A stretch of DNA of 7,049 nt from Schaalia odontolytica (GTDB taxonomy: Bacteria; Actinomycetota; Actinomycetes; Actinomycetales; Actinomycetaceae): NCBI GenBank assembly GCA_958415245.1, contig CATYYP010000096.1:1-7049 (forward strand), written 5' to 3'. The notes below the pieces were generated by a model. It did no database searches. It saw only the letters and a list, made by a program, of their open reading frames with translations, and was not told the DNA's origin. Positions within the stretch are counted from its first letter, which is position 1, and the number at the start of each line of letters is the position of its first letter. This document shows positions 1-5,572 of this stretch, piece after piece. Position numbers and translations under genes: made by a program.

Positions 1-616
1 GAGCCTCGGGGGTGACGAGCTGCGCGGGAACGCCCTCATCGTGAGTGGCTTCCTCGCTGACCTGCTCGGGGGCCTCGTCCTCCTCGTAGGGGACGACGAT
101 GGGCGCGACCAGGTCGCTGGGCTCGTGAACGGGAGCCTGGACGACGGGCATCTCGTCGGGCGTGCGGCAGCCGAGGAAGAAGGATCGCAGCTGCATGGCG
201 GCCTCTTGAGCGAGGACGCCGCCGATGACCTCGGTCGGGTGGGGCATGCGGGCGTCGCGCAGGACGTCGCGCAGGGATCCGGCGGCGCCGGCCTTGGGGT
301 CCCAGGCGCCGAAGACGACGCGATCAATGCGAGAGGCGAGAATCGCGCCCGCACACATCGTGCAGGGCTCGAGGGTGACGATGAGCGTGCAGCCCGTCAG
401 GCGCCAGGTTCCCCGGGCACGGCCGGCCTCGCGCAGGGCGACGATTTCGGCGTGACCCGCGGGGTCATGGTTGGCCTCGCGGCAGTTCCACCCACGTCCG
501 ATGATGCGGCCGTTTTCGTCGACGACGACGGCTCCGACGGGAACATCTCCCGTTTCGCGGGCGCGGTTGGCCAAGAAGAGGGCCTTGCCCATTGCTTCGC
601 GGTACTGCTCATTCAC
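1..616 (-). CDS. tadA: tRNA-specific adenosine deaminase TadA, C-terminus cut by window edge
   Basis: TadA deaminates adenosine to inosine at wobble position 34 of tRNA-Arg(ACG), a zinc-dependent reaction in the cytoplasm. The translation shows the cytidine/deoxycytidylate deaminase fold signatures: VPVGAVVV at residues 25-32, the GHAE zinc/proton-shuttle motif (H55, E57) and PCTMC with zinc ligands C85 and C88. The tRNA-contacting asparagine of the GWN segment is N44. The catalytic domain ends near residue 151 (FFLGCR), which is normal for the family. The frame then continues for at least 54 more residues rich in Glu, Asp, Pro and Val, without a stop, to the window edge. GTG at 614-616 is chosen because AGGAGG lies 6 nt upstream; an in-frame GTG at 620-622 abuts that site. 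The gene diverges from upp. Identity is secure; the 3' end is unknown. Confidence 0.95.
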   Translation of the reverse strand, partial: MNEQYREAMGKALFLANRARETGDVPVGAVVVDENGRIIGRGWNCREANHDPAGHAEIVALREAGRARGTWRLTGCTLIVTLEPCTMCAGAILASRIDRVVFGAWDPKAGAAGSLRDVLRDARMPHPTEVIGGVLAQEAAMQLRSFFLGCRTPDEMPVVQAPVHEPSDLVAPIVVPYEEDEAPEQVSEEATHDEGVPAQLVTPEA

Positions 617-622
617 GGTCAC

Positions 623-628
623 CCTCCT
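623..628 (-). promoter_or_regulatory. Shine-Dalgarno site of tadA
   Basis: A perfect AGGAGG on the minus strand sits 6 nt before the GTG at 614-616 and directly against the in-frame GTG at 620-622, so it decides the start in favour of the former. A TANNNT-type hexamer (TAAGCT, 629-634) lies exactly 6 nt upstream of the outer GTG. That would also permit a leaderless start there, in which case this site would not be transcribed. I consider that the less likely reading. Confidence 0.75.
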
Positions 629-661
629 AGCTTACCGGCCAAATCACTGTTGGGGTAGTTG

Positions 662-701
662 GAGTCCACAGTGACTCATGATGCTCGTGTGACGAATGAG
701 T
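662..701. repeat. Overlapping inverted repeats in the tadA-upp gap
   Basis: Two short dyads share bases here. GAGTC (662-666) pairs with GACTC (673-677) across a 6-nt spacer, and ACTCAT (674-679) pairs with ATGAGT (696-701) across 16 nt. The position upstream of both divergent genes would suit an operator, but arms of 5-6 bp can arise by chance, and I recognise no known regulator motif. Confidence 0.25.
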
Positions 702-706
702 TTGAT

Positions 707-779
707 ACGAGGCCCGACACGCTGCCGATCCGGGCCACCGACCGGCGCAGCGGAAGCGCCGAGGAGACCCCGGCCTCGT
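707..779. other. Potential structured segment upstream of upp
   Basis: An 8-bp perfect stem, ACGAGGCC (707-714) with GGCCTCGT (772-779), encloses a 6-bp hairpin with a 7-nt loop, CGGCGC (743-748) with GCGCCG (756-761). A different 6-bp hairpin, GGCCCG (711-716) with CGGGCC (731-736), competes with the outer stem, so two exclusive folds can be drawn. There is no U-tract, no T-arm or other tRNA hallmark, and no SRP RNA domain IV motif. If upp is leaderless this segment lies upstream of its promoter and would not be a upp leader. In GC-rich DNA several alternative pairings are expected, so this is a candidate only. Confidence 0.3.
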
Positions 780-817
780 CTTCAACACACTGGATGCGCG
801 CCAGCGGACGAACAAGG

Positions 818-823
818 TAGCCT
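818..823 (+). promoter_or_regulatory. Candidate -10 box of upp, leaderless type
   Basis: TAGCCT fits the actinobacterial TANNNT -10 consensus and stands 6 nt before the ATG, which would put transcription start on the A of the start codon. There is no convincing -35 element. The only ribosome-binding alternative is AAGG at 814-817, 12 nt from the ATG, which is too far to be typical. Confidence 0.4.
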
Positions 824-829
824 ATAACC

Positions 830-1468
830 ATGCGCCTCCACGTAGCTAATCACCCCCTGATCACCCATAAGCTCACCGTCCTGCGCGATCGCGAAACGCC
901 GTCGGCGACGTTCCGCCAGCTCGTGGACGAACTGGTCACCCTGCTCGCCTACGAGGCGACGCGCGAAGTGGCCGTCACCGAGACCCCCATCCAGACCCCG
1001 GTCGCCCCCACAGTCGGTCTGAAGCTCTCCGAGCCTCGCCCAATCGTGGTCCCCGTCCTGCGCGCGGGCTTGGGCATGCTCGAGGGCATGACCCGCATGC
1101 TGCCCACCGCCGAGGTCGGCTTCCTGGGCATGCGTCGCGACGAAGACACCCTGGAGATCGAGACCTACGCGAACCGCCTGCCGGATGACCTGTCGGGCCG
1201 CCAGTGCTTCGTGCTGGACCCGATGCTTGCCACCGGCCACACCATGGTCGCGGCCACCAACTACCTCTTCGAGCGCGGCGCCAAGGACGTCACCTGCGTA
1301 TGCATCCTGGCCGCTCCGGAGGGCATCAAGACGCTCGAGGACGCGATCGGTGACCGCGCCGACGTGAACGTCGTCGTCGCCGCCGTCGACGATCACCTCA
1401 ACGAGAAGTCATACATCGTCCCCGGCCTGGGCGACGCGGGCGACCGCCTGTACGGCATCGTCGACTGA
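830..1468 (+). CDS. upp: Uracil phosphoribosyltransferase
   Basis: UPRTase converts uracil and PRPP to UMP and pyrophosphate, the single-step pyrimidine salvage reaction, in the cytoplasm. The 212-residue length is normal for bacterial Upp. Visible signatures are [10 protein letters not shown] at residues 78-87, the PRPP-binding loop DPMLATGHT at 130-138 (H137 stands where many homologues have Gly) and the C-terminal uracil-binding segment [12 protein letters not shown] at 195-206. The start is supported by the normal N-terminus ([13 protein letters not shown]). No good Shine-Dalgarno site precedes it, and a -10-like box sits 6 nt upstream, so a leaderless message is plausible. It diverges from tadA, a neighbour pair I recall as common in actinobacteria, and it appears monocistronic because 241 bp separate it from yagU. 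No truncation or frameshift is seen. Confidence 0.97.
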   Translation: MRLHVANHPLITHKLTVLRDRETPSATFRQLVDELVTLLAYEATREVAVTETPIQTPVAPTVGLKLSEPRPIVVPVLRAGLGMLEGMTRMLPTAEVGFLGMRRDEDTLEIETYANRLPDDLSGRQCFVLDPMLATGHTMVAATNYLFERGAKDVTCVCILAAPEGIKTLEDAIGDRADVNVVVAAVDDHLNEKSYIVPGLGDAGDRLYGIVD

Positions 1469-1499
1469 CGAGGCGCGCACCCCTGACGCGTCACCACGC

Positions 1500-1569
1500 C
1501 GAGGGATGCGACACAGCTAACGTCACACAAGGAGTGGGGTCGGGATGAAAGTCCCGCGCCCATCCCTCG
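1500..1569 (+). other. Structured inverted-repeat element downstream of upp
   Basis: A 9-bp perfect stem, CGAGGGATG (1500-1508) with CATCCCTCG (1561-1569), closes a 52-nt interior. The interior contains a second hairpin, CGGGA (1541-1545) with TCCCG (1552-1556), whose loop is TGAAAG. Flanking G and C runs (1536-1539 and 1559-1561) could extend the inner helix past mismatches. There is no U-tract after the outer stem, so it is not a standard intrinsic terminator. It could be an atypical upp terminator, a leader element of yagU or a small RNA. I recognise no known RNA family. Confidence 0.35.
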
Positions 1570-1709
1570 CATTTACTCAACAACAAAGGCGTAAATTAAC
1601 CAGATTGGCTATTTTTGGCCCATTTTCCCTGATCACACCCTCGTGTGACCTTGAGCGCTAAGCACCCCAAGGCCTCGAAAATACCCTGCGCACGTTTCAT
1701 GCTTGTCAC
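1570..1709 (+). promoter_or_regulatory. AT-rich presumed promoter region of yagU with two dyads
   Basis: The stretch 1570-1630 is about 40% G+C, far below its surroundings. It holds ATTTAC (1571-1576) inverted as GTAAAT (1591-1596), and further on TCACAC (1633-1638) inverted as GTGTGA (1643-1648) with a 4-nt spacer. The second is a neat 16-bp dyad that could be an operator or a small hairpin. TANNNT candidates are TATTTT (1610-1615) and TACCCT (1682-1687), with no convincing -35 boxes. I see no open frame of note here. Confidence 0.35.
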
Positions 1710-2264
1710 ATGGCACTGATTCAGACCAATCCCAAGCGCCGCCGCTACGGCGTCGCAGCAATCGCAGGTGTTCTCGGCGGCATCGTCTCCGCCATCGTAA
1801 AGTTCGGCTGGGAGGTGCCGCTGCCTCCGCGTACCCCCGAGCGCAACGCCACCAACCCACCCCAGGAACTGCTCCAGCAGCTGGGCGTCCCGGAGAGCGT
1901 CACCCACCTGTCCTACACCTTCAACGGTAACGAAGGACTCCCCTGGATCTCCTTCATCGTCCACTTCTCGTTCTCGATCGCCTTCGCGCTCATCTACTGC
2001 CTGCTGGCCGAGCGCTTCCCCCAGATCAAGCTCTGGCAGGGTGCCGCTTTCGGCATCTTCGTCTACGTGGCCTTCCACGTCGTTCTCATGCCGCTGATGG
2101 GCACCGTCCCGGCGCCCTGGAACCAGCCCTTCGCGGAGCACTTCTCCGAATTCTTCGGCCACATCATCTGGCTGTGGGTCATTGAAGTCTTCCGCCGCGA
2201 CATGCGTAACCGCATCACGCACGAGCCGGACGCCGAGTTCCCGCTCGAGTCTCGCACCAACTGA
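1710..2264 (+). CDS. yagU: YagU family (DUF1440) inner-membrane protein
   Basis: The 184-residue protein closely resembles Escherichia coli YagU from memory. Shared features are an RRRYG(L/V)AA N-terminus (residues 10-17), the EVPLPPR segment (35-41), an aromatic-rich membrane core, (I)KLWQG (106-111), PLMG (128-131), SE(F/I)FGH (146-151) and the C-terminal RRD(M/L)RNRITHEPD(A/P)E(F/I)PL (162-179). Four hydrophobic segments are visible near 13-30, 78-100, 108-130 and 144-161. YagU is an inner-membrane protein linked to acid resistance in E. coli; the molecular activity of the family is not known to me. The protein is about 20 residues shorter than the E. coli form, the loss lying in the loop between the first two hydrophobic segments. 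No Shine-Dalgarno site precedes the ATG, but homology starts within a few residues of it, so this start is sound. It is monocistronic with its own strong terminator. Confidence 0.88.
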   Translation: MALIQTNPKRRRYGVAAIAGVLGGIVSAIVKFGWEVPLPPRTPERNATNPPQELLQQLGVPESVTHLSYTFNGNEGLPWISFIVHFSFSIAFALIYCLLAERFPQIKLWQGAAFGIFVYVAFHVVLMPLMGTVPAPWNQPFAEHFSEFFGHIIWLWVIEVFRRDMRNRITHEPDAEFPLESRTN

Positions 2265-2286
2265 TCGCACCGCTTGCGCGGACAGA

Positions 2287-2326
2287 CGGGTGGGCCCCGG
2301 AACCCTAAGGTTCCGGGGCCCACCCG
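2287..2326. terminator. Perfect 18-bp hairpin terminator between convergent yagU and metQ
   Basis: The arms 2287-2304 and 2309-2326 are exact reverse complements, CGGGTGGGCCCCGGAACC on the left, separated by the tetraloop CTAA. TTATCTCT follows on the plus strand, giving a short U-containing tail for yagU, whose stop is 22 bp upstream. On the minus strand the hairpin lies 68 bp beyond the metQ stop with a weaker tail (TCTGTC), so it can serve both convergent transcripts. Confidence 0.92.
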
Positions 2327-2394
2327 TTATCTCTGCGAGCCTTTCGGCCCCGTAATCCGTCAGCCTTGGCGCCAGCGCGCCCCAGCCTCGTGGA

Positions 2395-3228
2395 TCAGAA
2401 CGCCGGGATGACCGAGCCGTCCGACCAGGTCTGCTCGATGTACTGCTTCACCTGATCGGAGTGCAGGAGCTTCTCGAGCTTGGCGATGGCGTCGGCCTTC
2501 TTGGAGTCACCCTTCCAGACGAGGACGTTCACGGCCGGGTTATCCACGGGAGACTCAACGACGAGGGCGTCACCGGAGATGGACTTGCCACCCTCCTGGG
2601 CGAAGTTGCCGTTGATGACCGCGTAATCGAAGTCGTCGAGCGAGCGGACCAGCTGCGGGCCCTCGACCTCGCGGAAGTCGAAGTTCTTCAGCTTGGTGAC
2701 GGTGTTGATATTGACGTCGCCGTCACCCTCGGGGATCGAGACGAGGCCCTGGGTGGCCAGGAGCTCGAGCGCGCGGGACTGGTTGGCCGTGTCGGAGATG
2801 ATGCCGATCGTGCCGCCGTCGGGCAGCTCGTCGAGGGACTTGTGCTTGTTAGAGAACACGCCGAGGGGCTCGAGGTGGATACCCTCGCCGGCCTCGAAGT
2901 TGTAGCCGAACTGCTTCTCCGCGTTCTCCAGGTACGGAACGGTCTGGTAGAAGTTGGCGTCCAGGTCGCCGTCGTTCAGCGCCGTGTTGGGCTGGACGTA
3001 GTCGGTGTACTCAACGATCTTGAGCTTAATGCCCGCGTCCGCGGCCAGGTTGTCGTTGATGTAGGTGAGGATCTTCGCGTGGGGCGAGGGGGTCGCGCCC
3101 ACGGTCAGGGTGACGACGTCCGAGGAGGAGCCGGAAGCATCCGAGGAGGAGGAGCCGCCGCCGCAGGCCGCCAGGCCCAGGGTGGCAACGGCCGCCAGGC
3201 CGATAGCTGCGAGAGAGCGGTGACGCAT
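2395..3228 (-). CDS. metQ: Methionine ABC transporter substrate-binding lipoprotein MetQ
   Basis: MetQ captures methionine (L- and often D-Met) outside the membrane and delivers it to MetI. The 277-residue product starts with a lipoprotein signal: basic MRHR, a hydrophobic stretch and the lipobox LAAC at residues 19-22, so C22 is the predicted lipidated residue. A Gly/Ser-rich linker follows (23-37). The NlpA/MetQ fold is shown by VGATPSPHAKIL (43-54), DANFYQTVPYLE (90-101, family pattern D.N..Q..PYL), GIISDTANQSRAL (142-154) and YAVINGNFA (202-210). A weak purine-rich AAGAGA site lies 6 nt before the ATG. It is the last gene of metN-metI-metQ, separated from metI by 71 bp. Membership in the methionine branch is supported by the adjacent NIL-domain ATPase. 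The protein appears intact. Confidence 0.95.
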   Translation of the reverse strand: MRHRSLAAIGLAAVATLGLAACGGGSSSSDASGSSSDVVTLTVGATPSPHAKILTYINDNLAADAGIKLKIVEYTDYVQPNTALNDGDLDANFYQTVPYLENAEKQFGYNFEAGEGIHLEPLGVFSNKHKSLDELPDGGTIGIISDTANQSRALELLATQGLVSIPEGDGDVNINTVTKLKNFDFREVEGPQLVRSLDDFDYAVINGNFAQEGGKSISGDALVVESPVDNPAVNVLVWKGDSKKADAIAKLEKLLHSDQVKQYIEQTWSDGSVIPAF

Positions 3229-3272
3229 GGTGTTTCTCTTTTCTTCTGCGTACTGGATGGGATGGATGGTCG

Positions 3273-3287
3273 AGGCCGGGGTGGCCT
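3273..3287 (-). other. Small intercistronic hairpin between metI and metQ
   Basis: On the minus strand AGGCC and GGCCT pair across the loop ACCCC, in the 71-bp gap before metQ. Such hairpins sometimes protect or separate the message of the receptor gene, which is often needed in excess over the permease. The stem is only 5 bp and has no U-tract, so the role is speculative. Confidence 0.3.
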
Positions 3288-3299
3288 GACCGGGGTCTG

Positions 3300-4031
3300 T
3301 CAGCGCGCGCGGTGGTCGACCAGGCGCGAGAGGATATCGCCGATCAGCTGGATGATCTGCACGATGATGATGATGGCGACGACGGTGGAGATCATGACGT
3401 CGTCCTGCCAGCGGTTGTATCCGTAGTTGATGGCCATCTGGCCCAGGCCGCCGCCGCCGACGGCGCCCGCCATCGCGGAGTAGCCGATCAGGGTGATCGC
3501 CAGGGTCGTGATGGACTGGATGAGGGCCGGCATGGCCTCGCGAATGAGGACACCCCAGCGGATCTGACGGTTGGAGGCACCCATCATCTGGGCGGCCTCG
3601 ATCTTGCCGGGATCGACGGCCAACAGGTTCGTCTCCACGAGACGCGCAAAGAAGGGCGCGGACAGGATGACGAGCGGCACGACGGTCGCGAGCGAGCCCG
3701 TGGACTTGCCGACGATCATCTTCGTGACCGGGATCAGCATGATGATGCCGATGATGAAGGGCAGGGAACGCACGATATTCACGACGAAGGACACGGCCTG
3801 GTACACGCCCTTGTTCGGGGTGAGTCCGCCCTTGCCGGTCTGCACGAGGAGGAGGCCAAGGAGCGTGCCGATGATGACCGCGAAGAGCGTGGACAGGCCC
3901 GTCATCATGAGGGTCTCGAGGATTGCCGGACCGAACTTGTCAGTGAGGGCCGGGTTATCAAACCACGTCGGGTCGCCCTTGCCCGCAGGTAGGAGCGACA
4001 GCGCGTGAGCGGCGGTGTGTGCGGCGGTCAT
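3300..4031 (-). CDS. metI: Methionine ABC transporter permease MetI
   Basis: MetI forms the transmembrane channel of the methionine importer as a dimer that couples to two MetN subunits. The 243-residue protein has about five hydrophobic helices, roughly 38-63, 77-102, 112-138, 168-192 and 212-234. The cytoplasmic coupling loop is a clear EAA motif, EAAQMMGASNRQI at 145-157, followed by a permease-typical Gly-rich stretch AGAVGGGGLG at 188-197. The N-terminus carries a longer than usual polar lead of about 35 residues. The start is set by an ATGA overlap with the metN stop and by GAGGG 4 nt upstream, so the two genes are probably translationally coupled. Length and motifs are normal for the MetI family. 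Confidence 0.96.
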   Translation of the reverse strand: MTAAHTAAHALSLLPAGKGDPTWFDNPALTDKFGPAILETLMMTGLSTLFAVIIGTLLGLLLVQTGKGGLTPNKGVYQAVSFVVNIVRSLPFIIGIIMLIPVTKMIVGKSTGSLATVVPLVILSAPFFARLVETNLLAVDPGKIEAAQMMGASNRQIRWGVLIREAMPALIQSITTLAITLIGYSAMAGAVGGGGLGQMAINYGYNRWQDDVMISTVVAIIIIVQIIQLIGDILSRLVDHRAR

Positions 4032-5050
4032 TGGTCCCTCACTTCCGCGTGGACGTTGTTCTTGCGCAGCTGCTCGATGATCTTGTCAGCGTGGTACGCG
4101 GGCACGGTCAGGGCCAGGCGGCCCACCTGCACGCTGCCGAGGGACTCGAAGGTTCCGGCGGTCACGTCAGCGCCCATCGACGAGGCCAGGTGCAGGACCG
4201 TGGCGCCCGTGGGCACGCCCGGGTGCGAGGTGAAGACGACGTCGAGGAGGACGGTGCCAGCCGCGTTCGGTTCGAAGCGGCCCTCGGCGGATTCCGTCGG
4301 AACCGACTCGACGACCGGCATGGGGACCAGTTCGCGGGCCAGCGGAGTCGAGGGGTCGGACACGACCTCTTCGAGGGGGCCGGTCTGCAGGACCTGGCCG
4401 TGGCCGAGGAGGGTCACGGAGTCGCAGATCTCGCGGACGACGGCCATCTCGTGGGTGATGATGACGACGGTGACGCCGGCGACGTCGCGCACGTGGCGCA
4501 GCAGCGACAGGATCTGAGCGGTCGACTCGGTGTCAAGCGCGCTGGTCGGCTCGTCGCACAGGAGAACGGCGGGGTTGTCGGCCAGGGCGCGGGCGATGCC
4601 GACGCGCTGACGCTGGCCGCCCGACAGCTGGGACGGGTAGGAATCGCCGCGGCCTTCGAGGCCCACGAGCGCGAGGAGCTCCTCGACGCGCTCACGGCGC
4701 TTCGCGGCGGGCACGCCCGCCAGCTTGAGCGGGTAGCCGATGTTATCGGCGGCGGTGCGAGCGTCCAGGAGATTCGCAGCCTGGAAGACCATGCCGATGC
4801 GACGACGGGCAGCACGCAGCGCTGAACCCGTCAGGGTTGCCAGATCGAGGCCGTCGACGACAATGTGGCCCTCGGTGGGCTTCTCCAGAGCCGTCAGACA
4901 GCGGATAAGCGTGGACTTACCCGCACCCGAGCGACCGACGATCCCGTGGATCGAACCGCGATCAACGTGCAGGTTCACCCCATCGAGCGCGACGACCGTG
5001 CCGCCGTTTTTCACGGGGTAGACCTTGGATACCCCGGTGAGGTCAATCAT
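4028..5050 (-). CDS. metN: Methionine ABC transporter ATP-binding protein MetN with NIL domain
   Basis: MetN hydrolyses ATP to power methionine import. Numbering from the chosen start, the 340 residues show Walker A GRSGAGKST (39-47), Q-loop Q90, signature LSGGQ (142-146), Walker B AVLLCDE (161-167) and H-loop H200. The C-terminal part, about 266-338, is the NIL (ACT-like) domain that binds methionine in the cytoplasm and inhibits transport when the cell is replete; it identifies the methionine family among ABC ATPases. An ATG at 5054-5056 would add two residues but is flush against GGAG. The ATG at 5048-5050 has GGAG at a 6-nt spacing, so I choose it. It is the first gene of the operon and overlaps metI by ATGA. 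Confidence 0.96.
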   Translation of the reverse strand: MIDLTGVSKVYPVKNGGTVVALDGVNLHVDRGSIHGIVGRSGAGKSTLIRCLTALEKPTEGHIVVDGLDLATLTGSALRAARRRIGMVFQAANLLDARTAADNIGYPLKLAGVPAAKRRERVEELLALVGLEGRGDSYPSQLSGGQRQRVGIARALADNPAVLLCDEPTSALDTESTAQILSLLRHVRDVAGVTVVIITHEMAVVREICDSVTLLGHGQVLQTGPLEEVVSDPSTPLARELVPMPVVESVPTESAEGRFEPNAAGTVLLDVVFTSHPGVPTGATVLHLASSMGADVTAGTFESLGSVQVGRLALTVPAYHADKIIEQLRKNNVHAEVRDQ

Positions 5051-5056
5051 GTGCAT

Positions 5057-5094
5057 CTCCGTTACTGGGCCGCACGGCCCGCAACATCAGCATA
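5057..5094 (-). promoter_or_regulatory. metN leader: -10 candidate, hairpin and Shine-Dalgarno site
   Basis: Reading toward metN, TATGCT (5089-5094) fits the TANNNT -10 pattern and would start the transcript near 5082. A hairpin follows, GGGCC/GGCCC with loop GTGC on the minus strand (5067-5080), and then GGAG (5057-5060), 6 nt before the ATG. The left arm of a dyad CAGCAT (5088-5093)/ATGCTG (5122-5127) overlaps the -10 box, and the palindrome CGAGCGCTCG (5110-5119) lies between its arms. No -35 box and no SAM-riboswitch core are evident. Confidence 0.35.
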
Positions 5095-5200
5095 TGAGGG
5101 CCACGCGCGCGAGCGCTCGGAATGCTGTTACAAAACGCCGTATCGTGGCTAAACCCTCACCCATCAGCCCGCATTGTGGCTCCAGGTGCGCGACAAACTC

Positions 5201-5572
5201 CTATCCGGCACAGGCGATGCCCGCGAGCGCAGCGCCCCACGAGGCCGCCCACGTGCCGAGCGCCAGGGCGAGGCTGCGCCCCCGGAATCCGTCCGCCCAC
5301 AGGGTCACCGCGTCCACGAGCGCGGTCGAAAACGTCGTGAAACCACCCAGGAAGCCCGTCGATACGATCGGCATGAGGCCTGCGGGCACCAGCTGAGTGG
5401 CCGCGCCTGCCAGGAAACACCCAATGACGTTGACGACCAGGATGCCGAGCTTCGCCCCCGCCGGGTCACCCCACGACGACAGAGCGCGCTGAGTCCCTCG
5501 ATCCAGCCAGAAGCGGGCGCACGCGCCCACGCCGCCGGCCAGGGCCACGAACAGGAAGGTCGATCCGCTCAC
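5201..5572 (-). CDS. crcB: Fluoride channel subunit FluC/CrcB, second of tandem pair
   Basis: FluC channels export fluoride passively through the cytoplasmic membrane and protect enolase and other enzymes. The 123-residue protein has four hydrophobic segments (about 5-22, 42-64, 66-93 and 101-122) and the family motifs GGVGACARF (13-21), the conserved Asn in VVNVIGCF (N48) and GFLGGFTTFST (73-83). The second residue of the pore Phe box, Phe in well-studied channels, is Ala84; the first is F81. Positive charges concentrate in the loops after segments 1 and 3, predicting N-out/C-out. The start is GTG within a GTGA overlap with the upstream fluC, with AGGAGG 7 nt before it. It is therefore probably co-translated with its partner as half of a heterodimer. 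Confidence 0.93.
   Translation of the reverse strand: MSGSTFLFVALAGGVGACARFWLDRGTQRALSSWGDPAGAKLGILVVNVIGCFLAGAATQLVPAGLMPIVSTGFLGGFTTFSTALVDAVTLWADGFRGRSLALALGTWAASWGAALAGIACAG

Noticed and set aside
614..622. Outer GTG (620-622) as the tadA start, leaderless from TAAGCT
   Set aside because: The geometry fits, but the perfect AGGAGG placed 6 nt before the inner GTG is the stronger evidence.
707..779. A 73-nt span with an 8-bp closing stem and a 7-nt loop hairpin suggested a tRNA
   Set aside because: There is no T-arm consensus, no D-arm, the internal stems have the wrong lengths, and one hairpin conflicts with the closing stem.
1536..1561. GGGATGAAAGTCCC resembles the hairpin found near the 5' end of bacterial group II introns
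   Set aside because: There is no reverse transcriptase, no domain V-like hairpin and no GTGCG 5' boundary, and the surrounding 9-bp stem makes a self-contained local structure. The likeness is probably chance.
2461..3426. A plus-strand open frame of 321 codons opposite metQ, and similar long frames opposite tadA, upp, yagU, metI, metN and gluQRS
   Set aside because: These are mirror frames caused by strong G/C third-position bias. Their translations are low-complexity and rich in Arg, Asp, Gly and Ala, show no family motif, and overlap genes with clear domain signatures.
5054..5056. First ATG as the metN start
   Set aside because: It is flush against GGAG, whereas the ATG two codons later has a normal 6-nt spacing and gives a standard MetN N-terminus.
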